A DNA stretch of 64,000 bases, from positions 2,914,001-2,978,000 of the forward strand of contig JAHEWK010000002.1 in the NCBI GenBank assembly GCA_020740775.1. Reading direction: 5' to 3'. Both the position numbers and the translations under genes were made by a program. Numbering within the stretch: the stretch's first letter is position 1; the number at the start of each line of letters is the position of its first letter. Source of the DNA: Ilyonectria destructans (Eukaryota > Ascomycota > Sordariomycetes > Hypocreales > Nectriaceae). This document shows positions 23,847 to 34,774 of this stretch, piece after piece. Under the pieces are notes generated by a model that did no database searches, was not told the DNA's origin, and was given only the letters and a program-made list of their open reading frames with translations.

Positions 23847-25478
23847 TCATTCGCTGCAGGCCCAGCTCTCCGCCGCATCGACATTCCCCATACCATTGTA
23901 AACTGGACGGCTTGGATAGGGACAGATGGAGCGCTGGCGAAGGACGCCAGACGAGGGGTCGAGCGAGTCCACCCAGGTGGTTGCCACGAGGCTATTGACA
24001 GCCTGGCCCTTCTCAACCCAGTTCATCAGCGCCATGACGGCGTCGTGCTTGGGATCTGCGAAGCCCGGGACAGAGTGGACGCCAGTGCCGACGGCGCCAG
24101 CCTGATTACCGCCCGCGATGTACCATGGCGCATCCACCGCAGTGCCGGCGCAATGCTGCATGCCAGGGATGAGAAAGAAGCGAAACCAGTTCGAGAGCTT
24201 GTCGGCGCCACCGAGCGCCGTGGCTACAGACTCGTAGAAGTGAGTTGAGCTGCCGGTGGAGATCAGTCCATCCGACATGCCATGGTACATGAGCACCTTG
24301 CCACCACGGGCCTGGTAGCGCGCCATGGCAGTGTAGTCATCGGCGGTGCAAGCGCCTGGGTCGAGATGGTCAGCGAGGGCCACAAGGGAATCGGTGTAGT
24401 TCTGCCACGGCCACGACGGATCATCCAGCAGCATGTACTGGATGTACTGGAGGCCAAGAGATGCGGGCTCCGAGCCCGAAATCAGCACGCCCCATTGATC
24501 CTCCGAGCTCAGCTCCAGACCGGGGAAGGCCAGCTTGCCGTTGACAACATAGTCAGCGTGAATTTTGTTTACCGTCAGCGCTTGCTCAGCTGTGAGGCAG
24601 TTGCCGGTCTTGGTGGGCGTGCAGAGCAGCGCATCCACGTTGAAGTTGCACAGATCAGGGGCGCTGACGATGCCATCGACGACGCCATCAACTGCGTCAC
24701 ACTGAGCAACGACCTCGGCCGCTATGATGGGATAGAGGGAGGGATCGATGTGGTTCTGGGCGTCCTTGGGCAGGTTATAGATGCCAAGCTTGGTGGTCCA
24801 GGTCTGGAGATGGGCGGTCCACCAGGCCGGGGCGCCGATTAGCATACCGTCGAAGTCGTCCGGATAGAGCTGGGCATCCTTGAGGCCCTGGCGTCCTCCA
24901 GTCGAGCAGCCCGAGTAGTACGAGTACCGGATGTTGCAGGTGTAGAAGTGCTCGACCATCTGCTTTGCGATGACGGTTGTGCCATGGGTGGCGCGGAACC
25001 CAAAGTCTAGGCGTTTCTGTGTCGCCCCGAGCGCCCAAGAGATGTCGAAGCTGGACGAGTTGTGGCCCAGGTCGGTGGACGCCACGGCGAAGCCATACTG
25101 CAGGCCGGCTCCCATATCCAGCCAGTTAATGCCGCCCGAGAAGCCCCCATTCCCAACCATCAGGTAGCGTTGGTTCCAGGTGGTGGTGGGTAGGAACAGG
25201 CCGAAGCGGAACGACGACGTGTCAGAGGTGGTGACATTGACGATGACGGCACAGGTGTCTGGGAGATTGGTTGGGTTGGTTGGGAAGGCAATGTCTGCAG
25301 CTCCTTCGCCATACGAGCCGCCGCTAGGGACATGGACGGCAGACAAGACAGTGGCATAGCTGGGGACGGCGCGAGACAGGCTCGCGACTGAACACACGTG
25401 GGAGACTGGCGCTGGTCCCAGCACGGCTGATGTACTGGTCAGGTCCAGGAGCGGGAGGAGGTGCAATATTGAGACCAT
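23847..25478 (-). CDS. Secreted tannase/feruloyl esterase family protein
   Basis: Single-exon 543-residue protein of the tannase family, which hydrolyses ester bonds of gallate or hydroxycinnamate on plant material. Residues 1-20 look like a signal peptide. The family's CS-D-HC arrangement is present: C191-S192 in SGCSTGGRQG (nucleophile Ser192), D403 in HGMSDGLI and H442-C443 in PGMQHCAG, so the catalytic triad and its bridging disulfide are complete. A DAVDGVVDGIV loop near 261-271 fits the usual calcium site. Length is normal. Whether it prefers tannin or feruloyl substrates cannot be told. It lies 1.3 kb from the P450 but its upstream region lacks the TGACTC element of the block that follows. 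Confidence 0.93.
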   Translation of the reverse strand: MVSILHLLPLLDLTSTSAVLGPAPVSHVCSVASLSRAVPSYATVLSAVHVPSGGSYGEGAADIAFPTNPTNLPDTCAVIVNVTTSDTSSFRFGLFLPTTTWNQRYLMVGNGGFSGGINWLDMGAGLQYGFAVASTDLGHNSSSFDISWALGATQKRLDFGFRATHGTTVIAKQMVEHFYTCNIRYSYYSGCSTGGRQGLKDAQLYPDDFDGMLIGAPAWWTAHLQTWTTKLGIYNLPKDAQNHIDPSLYPIIAAEVVAQCDAVDGVVDGIVSAPDLCNFNVDALLCTPTKTGNCLTAEQALTVNKIHADYVVNGKLAFPGLELSSEDQWGVLISGSEPASLGLQYIQYMLLDDPSWPWQNYTDSLVALADHLDPGACTADDYTAMARYQARGGKVLMYHGMSDGLISTGSSTHFYESVATALGGADKLSNWFRFFLIPGMQHCAGTAVDAPWYIAGGNQAGAVGTGVHSVPGFADPKHDAVMALMNWVEKGQAVNSLVATTWVDSLDPSSGVLRQRSICPYPSRPVYNGMGNVDAAESWACSE

Positions 25479-26797
25479 ATTGAGCTCAGCTCGCCAGGGC
25501 AGGACAGACAGCGAAGAGATAGAAGACTAATCTGGGTTGGGTAGGTGAGCATCATCTGGCTGTGGTAACCCAGTTCGTATATGTAGGAGAGGGAGATCAC
25601 ATCGCGTACTTTGCCGTGTCCCCTTGCCGAGCCCTCAACCCCTGGTCCCGCAGGTAGTATAGAAGAGGATGTAGTATCGAGCTCCCGATCCAGGCACCTT
25701 GACGGGTTGTGGGCACGACGTCACAGATTGAGGCATCGTTCCTGAGGCCAGGGAGACTGGCTGGTCGAAAGCCCAAACTGGGAAATGCCCCCGGTTACAA
25801 AATTCACGAACTAAGCACTGAACGCGAACCAGACCTGGCTCAATAGCGCACTCATCTCCATCCTCATGTGCCGGCCGAGCTTCCGTGGAGGTATCGGGGG
25901 CGGAGACGGTTGCGGGGAAGCCATGCGAACGACTACCTGTCACGGACTAGCCGCGCCCTTAGGTGGGCGTTGGATTGTGACCCTGTATACGAAACCTATC
26001 ATAGGTCGATATCCTGACCTTGGTCATAGGGAGTATGAGATGACCTAAAACCCCTCTCGTAATACAGGGTCCTAATCCAACACCATGATATCTAAGAAGG
26101 AAATTTCGTCCACCCGGACCCCTGGAAGGGCGTGTTCTTCTTATAACATAGTCTCATAGACCTTGTAACTTATGTATTCAATCCAGTCACTAGTTTATCA
26201 CAATGTGGAGCACACCGTAGCCCGTCACAAGGATCTCTGCGTAGCCGAATCTGCCTAATTGAAGTGGAAGGTTGATTACTCGATGAACTGTAAACCGGTT
26301 GATGGTCACGCTGCAAATCAACTCTGATTATCCCTCGCTTAAAAAGTTCCCCTCGATCCACGCCTACCCTAGACCGTCCGCCTAGAATAAGTACGGCCGT
26401 TATATTTATTATCTTTTCTATAATATTTTTTCTCTCAGTTTTATCTCATCCATATTGGGGTCCCTGAATTTTTTCCCGTCGTCGTCTTCGATTTTAGAGG
26501 TTGTTTCACGGGTGTATCAGCGCATGTCTGTTTTTGCTGTTTGTTGTTGCTGTAAAGCTATACTTATGCAGAGTACTGAGTTTAGTACCTAATTCCGGTG
26601 TGGTGACTCCATGCGAAGTCAATAGTTTAGTACCTTAAGGCGAGTCAGGCAAACTGACATCGCTCCTTTTGTTCCCCAAAACATGTCTGTCCATAGGGTA
26701 TAAATGCTCCGCTGCTTAGATCGCCTTCAATGAATCACATACAACACTCCATCGATACGACGATTGCGGGACCCTCAACACACATTTGGCAATCACC
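25479..26797. other. Intergenic region between tannase and P450 genes
   Basis: Divergent spacer of 1.3 kb. The P450-proximal 200 bases hold two TGACTC elements and a TATA-like ATAAATG near 26701. No gene recognised in the remainder. Confidence 0.6.
26604..26650. promoter_or_regulatory. Two TGACTC elements upstream of the P450
   Basis: TGACTC at 26604-26609 and, inverted, GCGAGTCAGGC (core 26642-26647; reverse complement GCCTGACTCGC), 194 and 156 bases before the ATG. The second resembles the element found elsewhere in the block. Confidence 0.5.
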
Positions 26798-28856
26798 ATG
26801 TCAACCAACGTCACAGGAGAACCGACAGGGATTATTCCCGATGCATCCCAGTTTATCCTACTCACCAAGTCCGTCTCCATCACGCAGGCGATTATAGCTG
26901 GAGTAACCATCTATCTCATCATCGGCAGGATTGGATATCACAAGAAAACTGTATGATTCACCACTCTGTATGAAGAATAACTTTTGCCATTGATACACTA
27001 ACACCAGTCACCCCTCCGAAAGCCCAAGGTGACGTCGGTTGGGTTTCTGCCCATCCCTTTCATTGGGTCATGGGTCGCTGCTATTGGATTTATGCGGAAC
27101 CCTATCGGCTTTGTTCGTGAAGGCAAAGCCAAATCAAAGAATGGCCTTTTTCGAATCGCAACGATTCAGGGAGAGTACGTCCTCGTCACAGACCGCCACA
27201 AGGTGGCTGAGTACGTCAAGGCTCAGGACACGGTATTGAACTCACAAGACGGCGCAAACGATGCATGTTCACTTGTCAAAGCACATCAAAGGGCCCTGGC
27301 TAACCGGTATCTGTACAGCAACAACAGATCCCCCTTACCATGGGATATGGCGTCGGTCATAGGACGTATCATACCAGCGTCGTCCGCGGACCGATCACAA
27401 AGGCGATTCCAAACAAGACCCCGATGATGGTGGACGAGGCGACGCTTGCTATTGAGCAGTATATTGGATCCCCTTCTAGTAGCAGCACCGTCCCATTGTC
27501 AGCTTCTGTCATTGTACTGAGATTGTTCCAGACTACACACCAATTGCCTTGTACGATACTATTGCTCTCACGGTGGCGCGAATCAGCAACAGGGTCTACG
27601 TTGGAACCGAGTTCTGTACGTCGCAGGTCACAGATGGATGAGAACCAACCACGTCGCTCACACATGTCCAGGTAGGAATGAAGAGTTCCTCAAAAACGCT
27701 GCAGACTATGCCCAGGCTGTGGTGATATCAGCCGAGATTCTTCGTGTGTTCCCGGAATGGATCAAGCCGTAAGTCACAGTTCCCCCTCAGCCTCTAGATC
27801 ATCGTAATGCTCACATTGACTTCAGAATCTTGGTGCAGTGTCTTCCGGTGATGAAATATCGACGAAATGGGTATAAGTTTCTTCGGAACTACATTGAAGA
27901 GCGATTGAATAGAAAGGTGGATGAGAAGGGTAACAAACCCGACGACCTCGTCCAATGGCTGGTTGACGCGGCTCCCCCTATCGAGAGAAATGCTCCAATG
28001 ATTTCAGAACGAGTCATGGCCTTGAATGTTGCCTCCATCCATACGACAACGATGGTCAGTACTTTAACAGCGGGCTTCAACCTGAACAAAAAGAGACAGA
28101 TACTGACTTGACCCCGGTACCAGACCTTCACATGTGCATTGTATACACTCGCAGCACAGGCGGAGAAGTACATGGAGCCGCTGAGACGGGAGGTACTTGA
28201 AAATCTTGAGGATGGCGAAATCTCGTACAATTCGGCGCAAAAGCTGCCAAAAATGGAGAGCTTCTTGAGAGAATCCGGGCGGTTCAACAATGCTGGTCTA
28301 AGTGAGTTTTACCACCCTGAGAGGATGCTGCCGTGGTTTATCTAGGCTGAAGGATTCCCTGGCTAATAACTTCTTCGTAGTGACATTACAGCGAAACGCG
28401 CGCAAGGAGTTTGTGTTTTCAGACGGAACCATCATCCCAGCTGGTGCAAAAATCGGCACCCCGAGTGTAATCTTACACCGAGATCCAGATGTTTACGAAG
28501 ACCCAGACGTCTTTGACGGTTTCCGCTTCTGCGGTCCCAAGTATGCTGACAAGAAGGAAAAGACACCTGTCATCACCACGGATAACTTTTTCCTCTTCGG
28601 GCACGGGAGGCATCCCTGGTAAGTTTCTCACCAACTTGCAGCTCCCAAGTCGGAACGTTCTATTGATTACCACTGGAATGGATATAGCCCAGGCAGACAT
28701 CTGGCAGTTCACGAGATGAAGATCATGTTTTCCATTTTGCTGCTAAAGTATGACTTCAAGTTGGCTCCTGGCACTTCACCGCAGCCCTGGTACATTGGAA
28801 CTATGGCCATCCCGGACACAGGGTTGAAAGTCTTGTTCAAGAAGAGGCAGGACTAA
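26798..28856 (+). CDS. Cytochrome P450 monooxygenase (microsomal, nine exons)
   Basis: Reconstructed exons: 26798-26950, 27008-27262, 27319-27478, 27532-27615, 27672-27768, 27826-28054, 28124-28301, 28381-28618, 28688-28856; all phases agree and give 520 residues. An N-terminal membrane anchor (about 27-48) is followed by a basic/proline hinge, IPLTMGYGVGHRTYHT, the I-helix region near 318-328, the ExxR motif ESGR (376-379) and the haem loop FGHGRHPCPGR with Cys465 split by the last intron. Intron 2 needs a GC donor (GAT|GCATGT at 27263), since no GT site restores the frame. The family resembles fungal P450s of secondary metabolism; the substrate is unknown. It is the first gene of the block that shares the TGACTC element. 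Confidence 0.9.
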
Positions 28857-29073
28857 ATCGTTACACGTCTGGCGGATGGAAATGAGAAGGTCATTGGCGC
28901 CTCAAGTAGTTGGGTTTCAAATACACGCATTGGTAATCATCAGACAGTGTATCCAGAGTTAGGAACTTCAAATAAGTTAAGCTAAGTTGTGGTCACTCCT
29001 GTTGCTAAACGTCGCAGTTCGGCGCATGCTCGTGGAAAAACAGATCTCAAAGCTATTGGCGTTGCTCTATATT

Positions 29074-29934
29074 TCAGAGCCTAAGCAAGTGCTTCGAGGC
29101 CTCGGCAATTTTGGGGACCTGTTGATCCCTCAGAAATTCCACACGCTGCGCCAACGTCTCAGCTGTCATCTTCGGTTGCGACGAAACCCAGAACTTGCCC
29201 TCGGCTATTTGCGCCATCATAACCCGGCATCCCTCGTCGAGGTCCATACCGTACGTGTGCATCATATGGTGCATCATTTGTCGATGGGTTGCCGCACTGG
29301 CAGGCTCTTCCGAGTCGGCTTCACCGTCGAAAATGCTCGTCTTTAGCATGCCAGGGATCACCGAGCACACGTGCACCGATGGAGCCCTGATTTGCATTTC
29401 TAGGAAGAGGCCCTCGGAGAAGGCCTGGACCGCATGCTTGGTCACAATGTAGGCCGTCTGGGTTGGGAAGACGCTAAAGGCCCCAATGCTTGCAAGATTG
29501 GCAATCCAGCATTCCTCTCCTTGATCGATCATGCGAGGAGCAAAAGCTCTGACTCCGTGAATGACGCCCTTGACGTTGATGTCCAGAGTAGCGTCCCAAC
29601 GTGAGGCAGGGATCTCCCACGAGAAGCCGAGTGTTTCGATGCCGGCGTTATTGATGAGCAAGCGGACACGGCCATGGCGAGCGAAAACATCTTCTGCCAG
29701 CGCCTCAAGTTCAGAAGGAACCGAGACGTCGACAGCCATGTGCTCTGCTTTTCCGCCTTTCTCTCTGATGGACTTGGCGACAGCTTCCGCACGCGATGCG
29801 GAAACATCAGTCACGACGACCGTCATGCCCAGTTCAGCAGCTCGGAGGGCGAAGGCGGATCCAATGCCAGCACCAGCGCCTGTGATGACGGCCACGCCAC
29901 CGGTCAGTTTCTTCTCGGAGTCGGTGATGTTCAT
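29074..29934 (-). CDS. Short-chain dehydrogenase/reductase
   Basis: 286 residues, single exon. The ATG at 29934 (MNITDSEKK) is chosen over an upstream Met at 30078 because the extra 48 residues precede the Rossmann fold without similarity to it. Classical SDR motifs are complete: cofactor loop TGAGAGIG (18-25), NNAG (95-98), N120, S149 and YIVTK (Y162, K166). VVTD after beta-2 has an Asp, which favours NAD(H). It probably interconverts an alcohol and a ketone. Its stop faces the 3' end of the P450 gene (217 bp between stops). A GCTGACTCGG element lies 220 bp upstream. Confidence 0.93.
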   Translation of the reverse strand: MNITDSEKKLTGGVAVITGAGAGIGSAFALRAAELGMTVVVTDVSASRAEAVAKSIREKGGKAEHMAVDVSVPSELEALAEDVFARHGRVRLLINNAGIETLGFSWEIPASRWDATLDINVKGVIHGVRAFAPRMIDQGEECWIANLASIGAFSVFPTQTAYIVTKHAVQAFSEGLFLEMQIRAPSVHVCSVIPGMLKTSIFDGEADSEEPASAATHRQMMHHMMHTYGMDLDEGCRVMMAQIAEGKFWVSSQPKMTAETLAQRVEFLRDQQVPKIAEASKHLLRL

Positions 29935-30153
29935 CTCAACTATTAGAGAGTTGGGATTGAAAACGTGAGGCGGAACAGGAATGACAGCTGGGATAAAGTC
30001 GGGACAAAAGACAACTGAAGTACAGTGGTACGAGGATTCGTAGAGACCTGGAAGGTCTTGAGGGTGAAGTGGTATCAAATTATAAGGTAGAAGTGTATCT
30101 GACCCTCAGGCCCCTTCACATTTGTCCCCCCCACAGGAAAACAATGCCTGACA

Positions 30154-30163
30154 GCTGACTCGG
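30154..30163 (-). promoter_or_regulatory. GCTGACTCGG element upstream of the SDR
   Basis: The 10-mer GCTGACTCGG lies between the EthD stop and the SDR start, about 220 bases before the SDR ATG. It is identical to the element at 34579. Confidence 0.5.
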
Positions 30164-30323
30164 TTTGAGTGAACCGATGGCTTCTATTGTGCTGAATAAG
30201 CATATCCCTTGGAGCTTGAAAGAACCTTGGCAACAACCGCGTTAAGTACAGATTTGACTCTCGCTGCCTGCTGCAAGGCATCATTTCAAAATATATATAC
30301 ACTCTTGATCCTCTCCTAGAACA

Positions 30324-30737
30324 CTAATCACGGCCAGTCTCACATAACTCCCCAATAACCACAATAGGTGGCGCTCGCGATGTATCCAGGAATGCAGCAC
30401 AATCTTCCGCAACCTTTGGTGCGATTTCAGGCTTAGCAAGAAGCTCTGAAAAGGCCTGAAAAGCTTCCTGACTCTCAAAGACCATTTCCGTGATCGCATC
30501 GTAGGAAAAGTCGGAGGGCGAGCCGCTTGTCACCACAGGCGGGTTCCACTGGTCCTCTTCCTGGGTACCAGTCTCGAGGCGAGAGATGTATCGTCGCGTG
30601 TGAGACATGGGGAAGAGGCTGCCGCCGAGCTCTTTCATGAGTGGCACATGGAAATTTTCGTAATGAGCCAGGAACGCTTCAGGCGCCAAACCTGGCTTCC
30701 GGTAGACGAATAAAACGACTCTGAACACCATTGCCAA
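30324..30737 (-). CDS. EthD-domain protein
   Basis: 137 residues with an EthD-type dimeric alpha/beta-barrel: VVLFVYRKPGLAPEAFLAHY followed by ENFHVPL near the N-terminus, where the conserved His pair of the family lies, and FESQEAFQAFSELLA towards the end. Fungal EthD proteins act as small decarboxylases or dehydratases in aromatic polyketide pathways or have unknown roles; bacterial EthD supports ether degradation. There are two possible starts (Met 1 and Met 3). It runs in the same direction as the SDR, and its 306-bp upstream region is shared with the divergent beta-lactamase-like gene. Confidence 0.88.
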   Translation of the reverse strand: MAMVFRVVLFVYRKPGLAPEAFLAHYENFHVPLMKELGGSLFPMSHTRRYISRLETGTQEEDQWNPPVVTSGSPSDFSYDAITEMVFESQEAFQAFSELLAKPEIAPKVAEDCAAFLDTSRAPPIVVIGELCETGRD

Positions 30738-30894
30738 GGGTATTTATAAGGGTAGAAGGAGGCGAGGACCTGGGTGGAGGTGCAAATACGACAAAAGATG
30801 AAAGTAAAACGAAACAACTTCGGGAGATATAAAGGACAGGAGCGCTTGATTCTGGGGAGAGTATCATGGCCGCTTCAAAATACATAGACCCGAA

Positions 30895-30905
30895 CTGAGT
30901 CAGCC
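30895..30905. promoter_or_regulatory. TGAGTCA (AP-1-like) element in a divergent promoter
   Basis: CTGAGTCAGCC (reverse complement GGCTGACTCAG) holds a perfect TGAGTCA bZIP site. It sits between the EthD and beta-lactamase-like genes, about 160 and 140 bases from their ATGs. Confidence 0.55.
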
Positions 30906-31043
30906 AAGATTCGTCAGCCAAAGAGGGGGTAGACGGTAGATAATGCGCTCGGGATGCTTTGGGTGACACACGACGCGACTCAAGTCGGTACGGGCGCAAC
31001 GTGAGACCTTCCTGTTGGGAGATACAACATCAACACAGATCCA

Positions 31044-32198
31044 ATGGAGCGAATCAATCACCAAGCCCTCGTTCAGAAAGCCCTGGGCCGCTCCCTGGAG
31101 CTCGGCGAGATTGGCATCTCAGTCACCGCTTACCATCGCGGCGAGCTTGTCGTGGACGCGACCGCTGGCGTGGTGAACTCGGAAACGAAGCGGCCAGTCG
31201 ATGCCAAATCTCTGTTCCCAATATTTTCTGTCACCAAAGGCATTACAGCTCTGGCCGTTCACATCCAGGCCGACCGAGGCCTCTTGGCCACGGATGCGCC
31301 CGTAAGTCGATACTGGCCCGAATTCGCGGCCCACGGTAAGGAATCCATCACGGTCGAGGATGTTCTCTCGCATCGCGCGGGAATCCCCCAGATGCCGGCC
31401 ACGACGCCTGAGCAGATGGCAGACTGGGACTGGATGATTGCGCGCATCGCTGAGCAAGAGCCCATCTTCGAGCCGGGCAAGCACAACGCCTACCATGTGC
31501 TTGTTTGGGGATGGCTCGCGGGAGAGATTGTACGGCGGACAGATCCCAAGCAGAGGCCATTTGACGTCTTTGTGCGGGAGGAGATCTGTAGGCCCCTGGG
31601 AATCTCGGATTTCCACCTGGGAGTCGCAGACGACGATCTCGGCCGAGTTGCCACGCTGTATGGAGGAGACAGCTTTGGAATGGAGGACCACTACGGCGTG
31701 AGCCCGCCGGGCGTGTTCCCGTCTGGCAGGGTGCACAACCAACGCGAAATGCAGCAGGCCGTCGATCCAGGCGCAGGAGGCATCGCAACCTCGGGGAGCG
31801 TTGCACGCATCTTCGCCCTCATTGCCGAGGGTGGCGCCCTGGATGGTGTGCGCCTGCTGACCGCTGAACGGACGGCGGGCCTCGTGCGCCTGCGAAAGGG
31901 TGCTCACGATCCGGACAAGGTGCTGCCGATCCCGGTTTGGTTCGGAGCAGCCGGGTTCTGGCTTGGCGGCGAGGCTGGCGTGTCGGACCCTCTGGTTGGT
32001 GATCATGGCGATATTGTGTACAGCCCCGGAGCGGGAGGGTCGGTTGCGTGGGCGGATCTTCGTGACAGGGTCGCCGTGGCTATCTGCCACAATAACATGG
32101 ACACGCCCGCCATGGCGGATCCGGAGAGGACATTTGAGCCCATTGTGAGAGCCATCAGGCAGATTGTTGCTGAGAGAGAGAGCAGGATGCCAAGGTGA
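31044..32198 (+). CDS. Serine beta-lactamase-like esterase/transesterase
   Basis: 384 residues, single exon. The class-C beta-lactamase fold is shown by SxxK at FSVTKG (S62, K65), a Tyr at 150 in HNAYHVLVWGWLAG as the likely general base, and the late GAGGS segment in place of KTG. Order and length match EstB/LovD-type esterases and acyltransferases rather than true beta-lactamases. No signal peptide, so it is cytosolic. In clusters such enzymes transfer or cleave acyl groups; the substrate here is unknown. It is divergent from the EthD gene, sharing a 306-bp promoter with a TGAGTCA site. Confidence 0.9.
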   Translation: MERINHQALVQKALGRSLELGEIGISVTAYHRGELVVDATAGVVNSETKRPVDAKSLFPIFSVTKGITALAVHIQADRGLLATDAPVSRYWPEFAAHGKESITVEDVLSHRAGIPQMPATTPEQMADWDWMIARIAEQEPIFEPGKHNAYHVLVWGWLAGEIVRRTDPKQRPFDVFVREEICRPLGISDFHLGVADDDLGRVATLYGGDSFGMEDHYGVSPPGVFPSGRVHNQREMQQAVDPGAGGIATSGSVARIFALIAEGGALDGVRLLTAERTAGLVRLRKGAHDPDKVLPIPVWFGAAGFWLGGEAGVSDPLVGDHGDIVYSPGAGGSVAWADLRDRVAVAICHNNMDTPAMADPERTFEPIVRAIRQIVAERESRMPR

Positions 32199-32631
32199 AG
32201 GGTCCTTAGACGCTCTGTGGGATGTAGTGGTTGAGCGTTGAGCGTTGAGCGTCTCCTCCTCCAGGACAGAGTGGCTCAGAGAGATGGGCCGAGGGATACC
32301 CGTACTTTACCATACATCGTAATCCGAGCACAGCAATAAACTCCGTCGTATTCAAAGCGAATCCGCGGAGCGCCTTGAATGTGTCTCGGCTGCCATTGGG
32401 CCGAAGACGCCTCCACCACCACAAATGTGACCATCTTGCGCCCATCAAGTTAAACCCCCGTACCCCAGGATTTCCCCCGCACCTTTGTTATCGTCTAGCG
32501 CTCTTGATTAGGCTAAGTTGATATCCAGCCTTCTGTCGTTGTAGGAAGCTCCAGCTCGTCGAGACGCGAGGGTTGTCTTCGAATACCATTGTCCCCATTT
32601 TCCGACACCCAGACCCCATAATCAGCTCCCA
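32199..32631. other. Upstream region of the bZIP gene
   Basis: 433 bases with a triple TTGAGCG repeat near 32231-32251. No TGACTC element seen here, unlike the other promoters of the block. Confidence 0.5.
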
Positions 32632-34224
32632 ATGGCCTCACCGAGCAACTCACACAGCACCAACAATGACCACTTGGACACTGCACCTAACCCATCCAAA
32701 GATGAACGTCGACGTGCAAGAAAACGAGCCACTGATCGCAATTCCCAGCGCCAACACCGCCAGCGCCAGCAAGCCTACGTTCGCCAACTGGAAGAGACAG
32801 TCCAGTCCTTCAAAACCAGCTTCGCCCAGTCCAGCAATAGCGAAATTGCCGTGTTGCTCAAGGAGCAAGAAAGACTTGTAGCCCGATGTCAGAAACTCGA
32901 GGCCACGCTGCTTCGCATCAATGGCCTCGCCAACTCTGTCAACGAGGGAGAAAGGGCCGTAGATGAACCCGCCCCAGACCCAGAATGTCCAAGTTTTGCG
33001 GGAGGAGCTCACGAACCTTCTGCGCCCCCAGCGGTGCAACAGACGAAGCCTCTGGGGGACGTCTCATCAGCGTCGTCGGGATGCTCGCAAGCATCTTGTG
33101 ATCCCTTGCTTTCGTCCCTCGACCAGGATGCCCAGCCCGTGCCATCTGTCACGGTACTGGACATGCCCGATACCATTATGCCGCAGGAATTGGACTACTT
33201 TGATCTGTCCGATTGCCTCCCAGCAGTATCCATGGACCACGCATCCGACATTGACGCAGCTCAAGCAAAGACGGCCGCCCCTGATAAGAACAATCCAACG
33301 GCAGTCACCGCCGAGGGGGACACATTTGAAGCGAACGGTCTGGACCCAAGTCTGGAGCGATGCATTACAAGCATTTTGGACGGGACAGCCGTCAGCCTGG
33401 ACGTGTTGCCAATGTCACTCATCAGACCCGACCCTCCGACTCCAGACATCGCCACTACACAGCCTCGACTCCATTCATGGGGCAGTTCGCCGCCTTATCT
33501 GTGCTTTGCAAGGTTTTCCAACGACTTGGGCTCGTGGGATACAGCCATAATGAAAATGGTCAACGAAGCCCGGCTTCAACATCGATGCGGCCAATTCCCA
33601 ACTGAGGAGCCGAGTTTGAGGGGTGTTCTGTCAAGTCAGTCCACAGACGTCCTAGCATCTCGCCTTTATCATTACATTTGCTCATCCGGCCCGATCCCAC
33701 TCCACCTGATGCTCTCAATATTCTGGGTCCAGTATCTCCTATTAAGGGCATGCATCACACGAATCCTCTGGGCGAATTGCAAAGACTTATTTTTGATAGT
33801 GGTATGTACTCGAGACTCTCGTGGATTTCCTCCGGATCCCCGAATTTATGAGACCGACGGACCTCGAAGGACGCATTCCGCATCGACCATGTGTCGGGAT
33901 GCTTGTGTGGTACGTTCCGTGACTGTCCTGACATCAATCAAGCTGGCCCCGCCAACATAATGACCAATGATCCAACGCAGGCCAGACATTCGGCGCACAC
34001 TGATTCGAGATTCAAACAATGCCGACCCTGAACATATAGGCATGGAGCTGTTGATGCACATGAGTCGCAACTGGGTACCGACAGCGTACGTCACCGGAGA
34101 TCTTATTGGCAGTACCGACATTTTTGCAATCATTGAGCGTCAGTCTTGTAGACTGGGGTCTTGGAAAGTTGACCGAAGCTTCAGAGATAAGCACAAGCAG
34201 TTTATCAATTGCGGGCTGGATTGA
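32632..34224 (+). CDS. bZIP transcription factor with DUF3425 domain
   Basis: 489 residues from exons 32632-33747, 33800-33909 and 33981-34224. The N-terminus has a bZIP basic region (ERRRARKRATDRNSQRQHRQ, about residues 24-43) and a short leucine-zipper-like helix. The middle is acidic and disordered. The C-terminal half is DUF3425: YLLLRWYVLETLVDFLRIP, then FMRPTDLEGRIPH, VWPDIRRTLI and NWVP. Intron 1 (52 nt) must use a GC donor (AGG|GCATGC at 33748) to join YLLLR to WYVLE; intron 2 is GTACGT...GCAG. DUF3425 bZIP proteins are common local regulators of fungal metabolic clusters. Lying in the middle of the block, it is the likely regulator acting through TGACTC sites (inference). Confidence 0.88.
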
Positions 34225-34774
34225 ACGCGGACATCAGTCTCACTATTAGCGTCTTGAGTGAGATCTGATATATGTATGTATGTAAAGCTTTCATGTTCAA
34301 ATCATGTGTCTGTTGATCCTCTTCTGAAGCCTTCAACATCAATTTGCCCGTCTATCTAGCATATGGACCCAAATCCTGGAGGCATCCCCACCCTCGGCCG
34401 TCGTTGGCCTAAGAGACCTCGGCTCATACAAGTGGGCGGCCATCAAGCCCCCTTGACTAGAGACTCATCCCCGCAATGGGTTCTGCACTGCGGATCACCG
34501 ACTTAGCTAGGCACATCGGGCTCCCGCATGTACACTCCTGTCACGAGTGATGAGGGGTCGGAGGGGTTAGTCAGGGATGCTGACTCGGTGAATTCTGATA
34601 ACCAGCGCTGCTGCTCAGCCTGATTGATGCTTCAGTAGATGAGAATTGAATCATATTGAAAGGGAAAATTTTGACCATTTCCCCTTTCGCTTGTGCATTA
34701 TCAACTCTCTAGAGTTTACCATCAAGTTCAAACCCAAGTCTTGGTCCTGCAATTCCGTCGCACTATTTCCCCCA
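34225..34774. other. Upstream region of the dimeric-barrel gene
   Basis: 550 bases with no gene recognised; it carries the GCTGACTCGG element at 34579-34588. Confidence 0.55.
34579..34588 (+). promoter_or_regulatory. GCTGACTCGG element
   Basis: Identical 10-mer to that upstream of the SDR; 187-196 bases before the ATG at 34775. Confidence 0.5.

Noticed and set aside
24282..24842. 186-codon plus-strand frame
   Set aside because: It is the antisense of the tannase gene, which has complete family motifs; high GC keeps the opposite frame open.
23847..25478. Tannase/feruloyl esterase as a ninth member of the oxidative cluster
   Set aside because: It is 1.3 kb away, secreted, and no TGACTC element was seen in its upstream region; a common catabolic gene that can stand alone.
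31119..32090. 323-codon minus-strand frame
   Set aside because: Antisense of the beta-lactamase-like gene; no motif of its own.
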